Source of the DNA: Cordylochernes scorpioides
Lineage: Eukaryota > Arthropoda > Arachnida > Pseudoscorpiones > Chernetidae
Direction of reading: 5' to 3'
Assembly: GCA_030710605.1 (NCBI GenBank)
Contig: CP092880.1
Coordinates: 7,713,356 to 7,777,355 of the forward strand
Length of the DNA stretch: 64,000 nucleotides
A program made the translations under genes and the position numbers. Of this stretch, positions 37,701-43,947 are shown one piece after another; the stretch's first letter is position 1; every line of letters begins with the position of its first letter. The notes beneath the pieces are model-generated. The model saw nothing but the letters and a program-made list of their open reading frames with translations. It did no database searches and was not told the origin of the DNA.

Positions 37701-40700
37701 CTACCCATCATGATTATAATGGCCTGTACCACGTATACTAGGGATAAGCAAAAAAATAAAGTTTTCTATCTTTGCACGTTGATGGAAGTCTAGTAAACTG
37801 CTTTTCACATATGTAGCCATGTGGTGCACTTACAGTAAAAGCAGTCGCCTACTTATTTCTACCCATCATGATTATAATGGCCTGTACCACGTATACTAGG
37901 GATAAGCAAAAAAAAAAAGTTTTCTATCTTTGCACGTTGATGGAAGTCTAGTAAACTGTTTTTCACATATGTAGCCATGTGGTGCACTTACAGTAAAAGC
38001 AGTCGCCTACTTACTTCTACCCATCATGATTATAATGGCCTGTATACCACGTATACTAGGGATAAGCAAAAAAAAAATAAAGTTTTCTATCTTTGCACGT
38101 TGATGGAAGTCTAGTAAACTGCTTTTCACATATGTAGCCATGTGGTGCACTTACAGTAAAAGCAGTCGCCTACTTACTTCTACCCATCATGATTATAATG
38201 GCCTGTATACCACGTATACTAGGGATAAGCAAAAAAAAAATAAAGTTTTCTATCTTTGCACGTTGATGGAAGTCTAGTAAACTGCTTTTCACATATGTAG
38301 CCATGTGGTGCACTTACAGTAAAAGCAGTCGCCTACTTACTTCTACCCATCATGATTATAATGGCCTGTATACCACGTATACTAGGGATAAGCAAAAAAA
38401 AAAAATAAAGTTTTCTATCTTTGCACGTTGATGGAAGTCTAGTAAACTGCTTTTCACATATGTAGCCATGTGGTGCACTTACAGTAAAAGCAGTCGCCTA
38501 CTTACTTCTACCCACCATGATTATAATGGCCTGTACCACGTATACTAGAGGGACAAGGAAAAATAAATAAAGTTTTCTATCTTTGCACGTTGAAGGAAAT
38601 CTAGTAAACTGCTTTTCACATATGTAGCCATGTGGTGCACTTACAGTAAAAGCAGTCGCCTACTTACTTCTACCCATCATGATTATAATGGCCTGTATAC
38701 CACGTATACTAGAGGGATAAGAAAAAAAAAAAAGATTCCAATCTTTATCTAGAAACAGTCTTTCAGATTTTGGTTTTTCGATTCCTCTATATGGTAAATT
38801 TGATAAATTTTAACCGCGGTGTGAATTAGATGCCCAACCAGTGAGGAATACTCACCAGACGGCCGTGTTGCAGGTGGCCGAGACCCTGATCAACCCTTTC
38901 GGCGAGGACGATGACGACTACGAGGCCAACTCTGTCATCGATCGCAACTTCACGGTCTGTCCCAGCACCCATCCCTTCCTTCTTTTAGGTCTATGTGCAG
39001 AGAATCATTGCCATACCTCATTCTTTAGAATTATGGGGGGATGCCATATAAACGAATTTGTCAGCCTTTTCGGAATCCTAAGGGAATTCCAATTTCTAAG
39101 GCTTTTGTGTGAAATTGAAAGCATGATTTGGTGTCCAATTCTCTATATACCTGATAATAAGGTACAATTTGGGATTATATTGATTAGAAATAAAAAGATA
39201 ATCTGCCTGGCCGGAATTCATATCTCTTGAAAATAAAGATACTTCGGCCAATAAATCTTTTTATTATTTTATTATATATATATTTTATTATTAAAAAAAA
39301 ATTACTGGCCGAATAATCTATATTTTCAAGAAAGAGAAATAAAAGGTAATAAGATCAAAATTCATTTATTTGGATTTGGTCTTATTACCTTTTATTTCTT
39401 TATCCTCTTTGTAAATTTTAAAAATGACATGAACGATGTAACTCAATGTGCAATGAGAAAATTCGTGTCAATATTCTTGGGCGGTGTTTCCTGAGGAATA
39501 TAAAAAAGGAACTTTAAATTCTAAAACGGATTATTTAAATCACAATAAAAGGATTCATTTCTGAAGAGCCATAGTCGTATGATGAAGAGGAGTGTGTTGG
39601 CAGATGAGCTTCTACATCGTGGACCAGCGCCTCACCCCGCAGCTGAAGAAGGATTCCTTCTGGAACGAGGAGGTGAAGATCCCGTACACTGAGGGTAGCT
39701 TGCCTGAGGGTGTCACCAATCTGATGGGTTCTACGGCCACCATAGAGTGAGTGTACAGTTGGCTCGGTATCATCACAGCCTGATATAGCTCGTTGTTCTC
39801 TTTCGCGACATCTCTGCGGAGTACAGAATGATTCTCTTCAGTATCAGTTGGACTCGACGGTAGACATGCCGAGACATTCTATAACGTCCCCTGTGGGACT
39901 TTATATACAAAATATCGCCCTCTATGGTAGATGTAGTGTATTTAAGAGGATTCGTGTCGAGGGTGCTTGAGGAGCTTCAACGGGAGCTCTCGAAAGATAT
40001 TAGCCAGACTTCAGATCTCTTATGATCCCCTATTTTTGAAAGCCTTGGGTGCTTTGGAGCTCTAGGTGTGTTTGGCGCTTCCTTGGTTCCCTCGCAAGCG
40101 GCGCGCTGTTACCAGATGCAGCGGGCTGTTTGCATGTGTTGTCCCTGTGTTCATATGTGCCTTAAAATGCTTACTGACTAGCATGTAGAAGGCGGAATAA
40201 TTGACACGTGTCGAGGGTGCATCATACAAACTAAAGGACTCGACGGTAGACATGCAATATGCCGAGACATTCAATAACGTCACCTGTTGGAATTTTTATC
40301 TTAAATATCACACTCTATGATAGATAAGGCCTCTATGAGAGGATAAATTGTTTTATATAAAAATATCTTCACATTTTACAATTTATCCTCTTAAACGTTC
40401 TCATTTTTACTCCTGTAGATGGGCAGAAATACTCGAAAGCATGGGTAAATAGAAAAAAAAACCTTACGAGAAACTCTTTGCCTTACGCGATTTTGTACTT
40501 TTGATAATGTATTACTATCTCTCGAGGCGATTATTCAACTTATTAAAGCGTGTGTTATATGGGTAAAGATACCGCCAACTCCGATCTGTATGTGACGGCA
40601 GGGTGCCCCCGGAGAAAGCCGTGATAGTGATGCCGAAGGACAATACCTCGGTGGTGGTCCTTGACGAAGGCGATGCTACAAACAAGTATATACAAGAGGT

Positions 40701-42928
40701 AACGTTTTGATCTTTTTGTGAATCCTTTGCTACCACAATCTTTTTATTGTTCCCATACTGTATCAATTAATAAAAATACAACCTTTCGCAATGAGTTTCT
40801 TTTATTATTATTTTATTATAATAAAAGAAACTCACTGCAAAAGGTTGTATTTTTATTTTTATTATTTGTAGCGCAATTTTTTCGTTTACTTCAACTGTAT
40901 CAATTGACGCATCCGTTAAGACTATATATACGTGATTGTTTTGTCAGTAAAGATATTTTAAATATCCCTTTTTGGGGAGAGAGAGAGATAATAACCTGGG
41001 TTAATAAATCACCTACAGTTCAGTTTCAGAAGATCTGATTGATCCAATCCTCCACTCTTGTCGCGCATGGCATTTATATTGTAACTCTCTGACTCCGATA
41101 TGCCTCGAAGTATAACAAGTTACATTAAAACTATAATAATTGGGCAATAAATAGAGTTTATAATGCAATATAATGCGGCTTATGATTGTAAAACGAAATT
41201 TGAAAATTATCCCGCAAGCGTTTCTTTTGAACGGAAAAATCGAAATTTATTTTTAAGGAGAAATAATGATTATTTCTAACCTTAGGGATGAAGTATAAAA
41301 GGATGAATTGTGAAGAGTAATGATAAACACTTTTTTTTCGTTTATCATTACTCTTCACAATTCATCCTTTCATACTTCATCCCTAAGGTTAGAAATAATC
41401 GTTATTTCTCCTTTAAAAATAAATTTCGATTTTCCGTTCAAAAGAAACGCTTGTGGGATAATTTTCAAATTTCGTTTTACTAATAAATAGAATCTTTTAC
41501 TATTGTTCCATATACACGATTTAGCTATCTTCTTACCTTGAGAGAGAATCCCCGCTCGTAGATCAAATTACCTCACCCCCACCCCCTATAGACATTGGTG
41601 TGCTAATGTTAAGGAACAACAACAAACTGATTTTTATTTTATTAGAGAGAGAGAGAGAGAAGAAAATCTATTAAAGTATATTTAGAAAGAGGGAATCATA
41701 TATTGCCGCAACTCTTTTTATTAACGCGATTAAGGAAGCTTTCGGGCAAGCCCTTCTTCAGCTAACTATAGTGTACAAACAAGGCAAGCGAGAGAGAGAT
41801 TATACATCGTTTTTAAGGAGGAATCTATGTAAATATAGTACAAAAATATCTTTAAAGAAATTTACATAATTGAATAAGTATAAAGAATCAACTAGAAACA
41901 GTTCAAAGGATTTAGTGGAGACAAAAATGGAATGGCTATTGTTTTATATGGCTTTTGAAGATTTTTAGGATAGAAGGGGAACGTACTGTGGTGGCAACTG
42001 TATACTTTTGTTTAATGGTTTATGGTGCTTCATGGTTTCTATTGCTTCAAGAATGAGTCTTAAAGTCTATTTGTGTATATATATATATATTACATATCAA
42101 GCTAGTAATATGTAAAACCAAACGAAAGCGTTTTATATCCTATTTGCATATTTTAAAACGTTCAAATGGGTTTTATTCAAGTCATTAGCTTAATATTACA
42201 CATATTTGAACAAATATTTCGATTTATTATAGTAATTCTCAATAAAAAGTCAATTTATATATCGCTCAACTTGTGTGACTCAATCAGTATAGGAGTGGAT
42301 AAATAAATTTTGAATCGGCTCTCCTCACTATCTTTTAACTTCATTTACATAACTACCATGGTTATTTCCTACCTAGGGGCTTCAGGTTGTATATATACAC
42401 TCATGGACAACACTCAAGAAAGTGGAAAATCTTCGATACTGCCGATGTCTGTTTTTTTGTTGTTGTTTTGAAGGAGACGGGCAATTTTGTTCACACTTGG
42501 TTATCTCGCGTGTCTTCAATAAAGAACACTGTGTATCAAATATCTTTCAGAGTTATTGCCTCGATATATACATGCTAAAGGGTACAACTTCCTTTTTTGT
42601 TTTGTCCACGAGTGTATGTGAGACTGAACTTGTAGAATAAATTACCCCCATTTTTGGAGGCGATATCGTATCCAATGTTGATCTTTCGAGGCGGTATTAT
42701 AACTAGTTGAAAACTTTACCCAATACCTCGTATATGTATCTCCCCAAGGTAGAAAGAGATCCTGTGATGACCAGAACCAACCCACTCCTCTGCCCTCCCA
42801 GGAAGCTGAGCCCGATCTCCACCCAGGCCATATCTACATCACAGAAGAGACCGGACATCGTTCTTCACTCTCCAGATTTTCACTCCACGCCAAGGATAGC
42901 AATAAATAAACCAAACCTTCCCTTTTGA
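11429..42928 (+). CDS. Bestrophin chloride channel gene (11 coding exons, complete)
   Basis: Exons 11439-11509, 12534-12644, 17177-17348, 20914-21043, 21632-21786, 29051-29128, 32894-33046, 38874-38954, 39604-39746, 40602-40698 and 42749-42928 join in frame to 1371 nt, 456 residues plus TGA. Bestrophins form pentameric calcium-activated anion channels in plasma or intracellular membranes. Hallmarks seen: the MTVSYT start, the neck-lining TFVIGFYV segment followed by RWW in exon 3, RRTIMRY in exon 4, GRIKDE in exon 5, [11 protein letters not shown] in exon 6, GWLK in exon 7 and the acidic calcium-clasp cluster [10 protein letters not shown] in exon 8. An acceptor (ttgcag) ten bases before the ATG implies an upstream non-coding exon. 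The C-terminal region is short and variable, as in the family. Introns hold most repeats of the window. The paralogue number cannot be assigned. Confidence 0.97.
11860..12440 (+). mobile_element. Fragment of dispersed retro-repeat L, split by a hAT insertion
   Basis: The piece reads ...tcatccccagcagacaacatcaac...tactctaata, then, after the hAT insert, tgattgagtggagataagaaagaagaag. The GAA-rich end is shared with copies at 17390-17750 (-), 24962-25325 (+), 31690-31910 (-, duplicated) and 62030-62325 (-). The shared GAA tail suggests a non-LTR retroelement 3' end. Confidence 0.6.
11971..12401. mobile_element. hAT-type MITE with 8-bp target duplication
   Basis: It is flanked by CTCTAATA at 11963-11970 and 12402-12409. 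The ends are CAGCTCTGGCCAACC and the inverted GGGTTGGCCAGGCTTG, and the interior is AT-rich and non-coding. Removing it restores repeat L. Confidence 0.85.
12534..12644 (+). CDS. Bestrophin coding exon 2
   Basis: It encodes the [14 protein letters not shown] segment of the first transmembrane region and ends ...LSEEQK plus two bases. Two overlapping donors are possible (GTACGT at 12645 or GTATCT at 12649). The first keeps frame with exon 3 and aligns without gaps to vertebrate bestrophins. Confidence 0.93.
12650..13284. other. Intron 2, proximal part
   Basis: AT-rich intron sequence. I see no further exon or clear terminal repeat here. Confidence 0.5.
13285..17168 (+). repeat. 62-bp dimeric minisatellite filling intron 2
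   Basis: About 60 tandem copies of a 62-base unit made of two related 31-base halves. Half A reads gatgtaccagagtatcggga and half B gatgtacctgattaacggga, each ending in ...gctgtga. Half B alternates among cctgattaac, ccggattaac and ccggagttaac and between acttagc and acgtagc. The edges (13285-13350 and 17095-17168) hold diverged single units. The array stops about 10 bases before the exon 3 acceptor. Confidence 0.97.
17177..17348 (+). CDS. Bestrophin coding exon 3 (pore neck)
   Basis: It encodes [12 protein letters not shown], then the neck segment [19 protein letters not shown] and a [17 protein letters not shown] region. The donor is GTGAGC at 17349. The acceptor lies only about 10 bases after the end of the 62-bp minisatellite that fills intron 2. 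Confidence 0.95.
17390..17750 (-). mobile_element. Dispersed retro-repeat L
   Basis: On + it runs from cttatttcttatctccactc through gactgggagcactactcagtg to gggcttgggaccggcaaagg. It is nearly identical over most of its length to 62030-62325 and, inverted, to 24962-25325. The GAA tail is at the lower coordinate, so the element points to the - strand. Confidence 0.65.
18234..18713. mobile_element. hAT-type MITE with 8-bp target duplication
   Basis: It is flanked by TCCTAGCA at 18226-18233 and 18714-18721. The left end is CAGGGGTCGGCAATC and the right end GTTTACCGATCTCTG (imperfect TIRs); gagccgcatgtggctctc near the right end is typical of hAT MITEs. It has been interrupted by the nested insert at 18377-18640. 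A degraded relative lies at 60785-60930. Confidence 0.88.
18377..18640. mobile_element. Nested insert with GCGTCG-rich ends
   Basis: It is flanked by TATGGAACTA at 18367-18376 and 18641-18650. Inner ends are TACCTCGCTTTGCGTCG and its inverted complement. It contains repeated ttgcgtcg/tttgcgtcgttt motifs and T runs and has no coding capacity. The superfamily is not recognised; a 9-10 bp duplication would be compatible with Mutator-like elements. Confidence 0.7.
19052..19225 (+). mobile_element. tRNA-derived SINE, family B
   Basis: Same head, box B (gattggatcccgcg) and tail as the pair at 8982-9345. Confidence 0.7.
19385..19620. mobile_element. Fold-back element, family gcgcgccatctg
   Basis: The left arm runs from tgttatgaaaattagaaac through gacgcgtaagatt to caatttctactgcccttac. 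The right arm is the complement (gtaagggcaggagaaattg...ttacgcgcgtc...gtttctaattttc). The spacer carries cactgatgaacc. Related copies are at 36692-36815 and 48920-49065. Confidence 0.75.
20028..20117. repeat. Short inverted repeat
   Basis: catatcctgaccaggagtac pairs imperfectly with gctcctgatcacaggatata about 45 bases further on; the inner arms ttttttagaag/cttctgaaaa continue the stem. A half copy with similar sequence is at 54046-54110. Confidence 0.6.
20285..20475. mobile_element. Fold-back element, family ggatgcgtcaa
   Basis: Arms of about 45 bases (tttgaaaataaaactacaac... and complement) meet at aaagaaact near 20395. The left edge ggatgcgtcaactgata matches, inverted, the right edge of the element at 40762-40925, so both belong to one family with atgcgtcaa ends. 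Confidence 0.7.
20914..21043 (+). CDS. Bestrophin coding exon 4
   Basis: It encodes [18 protein letters not shown], then a segment with [13 protein letters not shown]. The acceptor is gtgtggcag, the donor GTGAGT. Phase 1 at the end matches the next exon. Confidence 0.95.
21223..21508 (+). mobile_element. 5'-truncated L1/Tx1-type LINE with 14-bp target duplication
   Basis: TSD TCTATACTTGCACA is at 21209-21222 and 21509-21522. The coding part ([19 protein letters not shown], then YVFYV and a DPLAIL motif) matches the last residues of the ORF2 at 2242-5701 (DLQAWIF..SGLEDDALSI). The 3' end ataaaattattttaattg matches that element's 3' end. Stop TAG is near 21414. Confidence 0.88.
21632..21786 (+). 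CDS. Bestrophin coding exon 5
   Basis: It encodes [32 protein letters not shown] and [12 protein letters not shown], matching the cytosolic aperture region of the family. The acceptor is tgccttcag, the donor GTAAGT. Confidence 0.95.
22665..22768 (-). pseudogene. U6 snRNA pseudogene (RNU6-like)
   Basis: The complement of 22675-22735 reads catatactaaaattggaacg...gcgcaaggatgacac, matching conserved metazoan U6 over about 60 bases including the ACAGAGA box and the GCAAGGATGAC region. The 5' stem (tgttcggcggtgcatat) is degenerate and sequence after GATGACAC diverges, so the 3' third is missing. U6 is the catalytic snRNA of the spliceosome; this copy is unlikely to function. Confidence 0.9.
23171..23905. 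mobile_element. Tc1-like MITE with internally amplified 76-bp end
   Basis: The left TIR CACTCATGGTCAAAACTTAAGG and right TIR CCTTATGTTTTGTCCATGAGTG are flanked by TA. The first 76 bases (TIR plus gttgtaccttttagcatgtatatcg...) are repeated about six times in tandem to 23610, after which the normal interior (gtgacctttattgaagacac) follows. A fold-back piece at 23708-23822 is nested inside. A simple copy without the tandem array is at 42398-42614. Confidence 0.85.
23708..23822. mobile_element. Fold-back element, family cacttcggcc
   Basis: The arms atttctgtgaaaaa, gacacttcggcc and tagagttttttttt are matched by their complements. A related but more decayed fold-back is at 39205-39345, and half copies lie near 62650 and 62890. 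Confidence 0.65.
23935..23995 (+). mobile_element. tRNA-like SINE head
   Basis: acaagctacggtagcctttc followed by gccgggttctaatcccgc resembles tRNA boxes A and B. No complete cloverleaf can be drawn, so this is read as a SINE fragment rather than a tRNA gene. Confidence 0.45.
24330..24545 (-). pseudogene. LINE ORF2 C-terminal fragment
   Basis: On the - strand the frame reads ...[19 protein letters not shown] and continues RHRLFPDL, a CCHC-finger tail typical of many non-LTR ORF2 proteins. A stop replaces the second Cys of the finger. It is degraded, with no intact ends seen. Confidence 0.65.
24962..25325 (+). mobile_element. Dispersed retro-repeat L
   Basis: Inverted relative of 17390-17750 and 62030-62325. 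It begins ctttgccggtcccaagccc and ends tgattgagtggagataagaa followed by a GAA-rich tail. The lack of a long open frame suggests a 3' UTR or SINE-like unit. Confidence 0.65.
25326..26005. other. Intron 5 segment without exons
   Basis: AT-rich. A piece at 25795-25895 (tggacctggaggatgttgtt...gctgcgctgcctggag) recurs at 60975-61055, marking another dispersed repeat. Nothing else recognisable. Confidence 0.5.
26010..26172. mobile_element. Fold-back element, family gtacctggatctg
   Basis: The arms run from gtacctggatctgcaaaaaa through catttttttcctcaaaatat and gagagattgctccctcttta, with the complement following. Spacer about 25 bases. A close copy lies at 52470-52655. Confidence 0.78.
26662..27486 (+). 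CDS. Penelope-like polyprotein, RT tail plus GIY-YIG endonuclease (partial)
   Basis: About 270 codons are open, beginning at the truncated end (the only start is a GTG at 26662, so the real N-terminus is missing). The first part ([28 protein letters not shown]) matches the RT thumb-side region that follows the catalytic motifs in these elements. A linker follows, and then the GIY-YIG domain: [19 protein letters not shown] with the GIY-YIG equivalents YKI and YIG, an Arg in the helix, and EHARNIR and HIAESGH motifs. It lacks the catalytic RT core, so it is not autonomous. The intact endonuclease frame suggests a fairly recent insertion. It lies in intron 5 of bestrophin. Confidence 0.85.
   Translation: MRCLLGITSNCIPFLDILIINTDVKFHTTVFRKPGFTPSYLHFSSHAPVSHKITTVRTLSKRIYTHCSLPFFNNIERRTVYSHLLSAGYPRSFIDRHFFTPNQKRTTPPIFKSTCVLPYSTTNSGIGSFLRKYGIRIFYKCTPSLHTFLRHPITKSSAKRNPQSLSNAVYKIPCNDCDLHYIGETGRTIAIRASEHARNIRSKDKKSLIYQHIAESGHSFNLDNTTPIYSDIANKYQRLVLEALVSNTTPSLNRKINLPPQYSVFYSTSDTPSS
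27794..27827 (+). ncRNA. Hammerhead-ribozyme-like motif in the Penelope-like 3' tail
   Basis: CTGATGA at 27794-27800, one extra A, a 5-bp stem (GGACG at 27802-27806 with CGTCC at 27812-27816, loop GGTGA), then GAAA at 27817-27820 and GCTTG. Order and spacing match a type I hammerhead core except for the unpaired A before stem II. Hammerheads are known from this element class; activity here is inferred only. Confidence 0.6.
27897..27990 (-). repeat. Partial hammerhead-like repeat related to the element at 28068
   Basis: On the - strand CCGAAGA, the stem GGACC/GGTCT with loop AACA, and GAAACGCC recur in the same order as the core at 28216. U4 of CTGANGA is changed to C. Another relative (CCGATGAGGGCC) is near 28502. 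Confidence 0.5.
28068..28395. mobile_element. Near-perfect palindromic element with hammerhead in its spacer
   Basis: Arms of about 135 bases (aaaaaaagggcatctcctta...tcttgattaatcaagaaaa and complement), each containing ttgcgccatctatcggaataa. They differ at only a few positions and are separated by a spacer of about 50 bases. The spacer holds a full hammerhead core. No TIR/TSD of a known DNA transposon was recognised. Confidence 0.85.
28216..28245 (+). ncRNA. Hammerhead ribozyme candidate, canonical core
   Basis: CTGATGA 28216-28222; stem II GGGC 28223-28226 with GCCC 28232-28235 and loop CAACA; GAAA 28236-28239; a 2-bp stem III (AC/GT, loop GC) and a GTC cleavage triplet ending at 28245. Every invariant core position is present. 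Stem I next to the core has only one clear pair, but further out GCT/AGC and GAAAA/TTTTC pair and the palindrome arms continue the helix. Very short stem III is typical of hammerheads in Penelope-like elements and animal retrozymes, which usually act as dimers. Confidence 0.75.
29051..29128 (+). CDS. Bestrophin coding exon 6
   Basis: It encodes [15 protein letters not shown] followed by [11 protein letters not shown], a strongly conserved bestrophin block. The acceptor is gtgtgcag, the donor GTACAT. Both boundaries are phase 0. Confidence 0.95.
29795..30955 (+). repeat. 55-bp minisatellite in bestrophin intron 6
   Basis: About 21 tandem units of ggagagaccatgtggcccac...cagtagaggaaggca...gggagatat, exactly 55 bases apart in the first copies, with later units varying (catttggcccaccatcagcag). 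The same unit is arrayed in the opposite orientation at 44715-45400. Confidence 0.95.
31375..31645 (-). repeat. Dispersed repeat R
   Basis: It contains ctgtcctaaaagcttatgtc, gatccaatacagtattgg, gcggtctggtagattaaatt, gatgagccaagccttcccaa and catcgcagtaaggacagtag, which recur in reverse at 61085-61705 and in the same orientation at 62370-62620. Confidence 0.65.
31690..31910 (-). mobile_element. Retro-repeat L 3' fragment, duplicated in tandem
   Basis: ctcaatcttatcagggtatc...gatggtgtctgctggggatg occurs twice (about 31705-31765 and 31780-31840), followed by a longer piece with ggatgagtcaatacagtc matching the complement of 11880-11960. Confidence 0.6.
32005..32165. mobile_element. Fold-back element, family gaggcgaagag
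   Basis: The arms gaggcgaagagtttttgcga...ttatttagctgagatttcg and their complement flank a spacer with tcctgtagaaggaca...gttcgaaatc, again the GAAGG-stem-GAAA pattern. A related half element is at 40395-40500. Confidence 0.72.
32894..33046 (+). CDS. Bestrophin coding exon 7 (apparent GC donor)
   Basis: It encodes [19 protein letters not shown], an acidic linker, [14 protein letters not shown] and FVFIGWLK. In the family WLK is followed directly by VAE, which starts exon 8. That places the 5' splice site at AAG|GCCAGT, a GC rather than GT donor. Using the nearby GT (GTACCT at 33051) would break the frame. Confidence 0.92.
33129..33527. mobile_element. TIR element with decayed hammerhead-like core
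   Basis: TIRs of about 45 bases: gcatagggttcttctcccat...aaacgtcaaa and the complement at 33485-33527. A third, internal TIR piece at 33173-33210 shows a fold-back at the left end. Near 33355 a CTGACGA-GGGC-CATTA-GCCC-TTAAC segment follows the hammerhead order but has TTAA in place of GAAA. The same TIR forms the small palindrome at 57018-57125. Confidence 0.72.
33722..33997. mobile_element. Near-perfect palindromic element with two hammerhead-like cores
   Basis: Arms of about 125 bases (agaaagagggaatcatatat...gagagattatatatcgtttt) meet at an AT-rich centre near 33858. The right arm on + carries CTGAAGA 33916-33922, an extra A, GGGC-TT-GCTC and GAAAGCTT; the left arm has the intact GGGC/GCCC version on -. 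A single-arm copy is at 41680-41825. Confidence 0.82.
34396..35720 (+). mobile_element. Mariner transposon, full length but inactive
   Basis: TIRs of about 30 bases (CAAGGTGCGTTCATTAATTT and its complement AAATTAATGAACCCACCTTG) are flanked by TA at 34394-34395 and 35721-35722. The element encloses one decayed transposase gene. It lies in bestrophin intron 7. Confidence 0.93.
34592..35620 (+). pseudogene. Mariner transposase pseudogene (D,D34D)
   Basis: ATG is at 34592 ([13 protein letters not shown]). An N-terminal helix-turn-helix region follows, with [19 protein letters not shown] and a HTGRPRS motif. The catalytic core has [10 protein letters not shown] near 35065, HVDNARPHT near 35347 and YSPDLAP near 35430. 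Spacing of the last two Asp is 34 residues once a one-base C insertion near 35450 is allowed for. Further frameshifts lie near 34655 and 35050, and a stop near 34895. Mariner transposases cut and paste their element at TA sites; this one cannot be made intact. Confidence 0.93.
36692..36815. mobile_element. Fold-back element, family gcgcgccatctg
   Basis: The arms tatcaaaattcgaaactatt...gacgcgcatgatt and complement close on caatttctactattaaaaag. The edge agtggcgcgctaatgcatca matches the copies at 19385 and 48920. Confidence 0.72.
36840..37083 (+). pseudogene. LINE ORF2 C-terminal fragment with CCHC finger
   Basis: [18 protein letters not shown] at about 36919-36972 has C-x2-C-x8-H-x3-C spacing, followed by a short helical tail ending EMYGDI and TGA at 37081-37083. 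Part of its upstream sequence (gggaaagaatttgtg...gtacctagcactgcc) also occurs near 35840, so two copies of this LINE lie close together. Confidence 0.72.
37600..38735 (+). repeat. Tandem array of seven 158-165 bp units derived from SINE A
   Basis: Units start at ctatctttgcacgttgatgg at 37608, 37766, 37924, 38087, 38250, 38415 and 38577. Each contains gtgcacttacagtaaaagca, gattataatggcctgtacc and acgtatactagggataag followed by an A run, matching the distal half of SINE A (44130-44245). Length differences lie mainly in the A run and a tata insert. Confidence 0.95.
38874..38954 (+). CDS. Bestrophin coding exon 8 (calcium clasp)
   Basis: It encodes [17 protein letters not shown] and SVIDRNFT. 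The run of acidic residues is the family's calcium-binding clasp. The acceptor is gtgttgcag; the donor GTCTGT is weak but in the expected place. Confidence 0.96.
39205..39345. mobile_element. Fold-back element, family cacttcggcc (decayed)
   Basis: The arms cttgaaaataaagatacttc and ggccaataaat are matched by complements after an AT-rich spacer. An adjacent small palindrome (aaataaaaggtaataagatc and complement) is at 39342-39405. Confidence 0.6.
39604..39746 (+). CDS. Bestrophin coding exon 9
   Basis: It encodes [14 protein letters not shown], a [14 protein letters not shown] stretch and LMGSTATI, matching the YW..PYT..FMGST region after the clasp in vertebrate bestrophins. The donor is GTGAGT at 39747, phase 2. 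Confidence 0.9.
39840..40330 (+). repeat. Direct duplication in intron 9
   Basis: ggactcgacggtagacatgc, then gccgagacattctataacgt and tctatggtagat at 39849-39935 recur with small changes at 40217-40325. The 280 bases between hold no exon. Confidence 0.65.
40602..40698 (+). CDS. Bestrophin coding exon 10
   Basis: It encodes [19 protein letters not shown] and [12 protein letters not shown]. The acceptor is tgacggcag, the donor GTAACG. It sits in the variable C-terminal part; the in-frame joining and splice sites are the main support. Confidence 0.82.
40762..40925. mobile_element. Fold-back element, family ggatgcgtcaa
   Basis: The arms aataaaaatacaacctttcg...gagtttcttttatta and their complement are followed by tttgtagcgcaattttttcg and the edge caattgacgcatcc. 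Same family as 20285-20475. Confidence 0.72.
41185..41485. mobile_element. Near-perfect 300-bp palindromic element
   Basis: Arms of about 140 bases (tgtaaaacgaaatttgaaaa...gaagagtaatgataaac and complement) are separated by only acttttttttc near 41335. Mismatches are few. A decayed single-arm copy is at 52235-52400. Confidence 0.82.
41680..41825 (-). mobile_element. Single-arm copy of the palindrome at 33722
   Basis: agaaagagggaatcatatat...gaagctttcgggcaagccct...tgtacaaacaaggcaagcga matches one arm of 33722-33997, including the CTGAAGA-GGGC-GCCC-GAAA core on the - strand (41739-41764). Confidence 0.72.
42398..42614. mobile_element. Tc1-like MITE, simple copy
   Basis: The TIRs CACTCATGGACAACACTCAAG and ...TTTTGTTTTGTCCACGAGTG are flanked by TA at 42396-42397 and 42615-42616. 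The 217-base interior contains ttcacacttggttatctcg and attgcctcgatatatacatg. It serves as the reference for the amplified copies. Confidence 0.82.
42749..42928 (+). CDS. Bestrophin coding exon 11 (last)
   Basis: It encodes a Ser/Pro-rich C-terminus ([17 protein letters not shown], ending NKPNLPF) with TGA at 42926-42928. The acceptor ctccccaag is non-ideal (AAG) but phase 0 matches exon 10. No clear polyadenylation signal directly follows. Confidence 0.78.
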   Translation, partial: VERDPVMTRTNPLLCPPRKLSPISTQAISTSQKRPDIVLHSPDFHSTPRIAINKPNLPF

Positions 42929-43272
42929 CGTCATTCTTTCTAACATGCATCTATCTGTGAACTAATCAATTTTGAATTCTATCAAAGTTTGAATCTTGAA
43001 TCACTTCTCTGGATCTCTCTATTAGAAGTTTTTAACTCATCAGGAATAATCTTCATAAATAATAATATCGGTATGTATATTATAATACTGAAGCATTGAC
43101 CAGCTCAATGGATGGGTTTAAAACGGAAGGTCTTAAGACCGTCTTAAACCGTATTAAAGTTCTACCTTAATAGAGATAAATAATAGATTATTGTAAAATG
43201 GATGATAAGCTATGCGAGAAGACAAGATTCCAGAGTAATGTTGGGAAAGATGAGTGGACTACAGCTTGCGAA

Positions 43273-43690
43273 GGATGAACATGTGTCAGGGGGACAGGAG
43301 GCAAAAACAGCAGTTGAGTGTTAAGGAGGACGGAGTCTGGTGACATCTGCGGCGAGGAGAAGACGTGGCGACTTGCCTCCGGGCGTGTGGATGAACCTAC
43401 AAGACGGTGCCAGGAGAGCCTGAAATCGGAGCGGTCTACAAGCCGGTATAGTCCAGGCTGGACGTGTATTGTGTGGAGAGGAAGGTTTCACAAGAGTGAC
43501 ATACACGGCGCCAAGGATCCTTCTGACGGGGAGGTTGAAGACAAGTCCCACTGATTGTATTCCTTCTGTTCAGTGCTACGTATAATAAAGCGATAACTTT
43601 TGCTGTATCCCTTCGACCTCACGTGTGTATCTTTGTGGCATCCTGATTAGACAAAGAACACGAACAGCATCTGGGTACGACATAACATTA
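43273..43690 (+). mobile_element. Solo-LTR-like sequence
   Basis: It starts near TGTCAGGGGGACAGGAGG and ends near tacgacataaca. It is GC-richer than its flanks, with a polyadenylation signal (ataataaagcg) near 43584 and no protein domain. Style fits a gypsy-type LTR, but I cannot identify an exact target duplication. Confidence 0.5.
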
Positions 43691-43947
43691 TATTTGTGAA
43701 ATTATAAGTTCTTTTTCACACGTTGATTTGATTCTTATGTGAACTTAATAAAAAAAACTCGAAGAAAAGGTATTTTTTTAAATATAATATTGTTCTAAAA
43801 AAAGGCCTTTACTTGCTGTTTGAAGAAGAGATTTTTTTTGCTCGAAGCCTATTATATATTTATAATTAAATGCATTTCTACTATCCCCTAAAATCTTATG
43901 TCCATAGTTCATCTAAAATACCTTTTCCAATAAGTCAGCTTCAGTAT

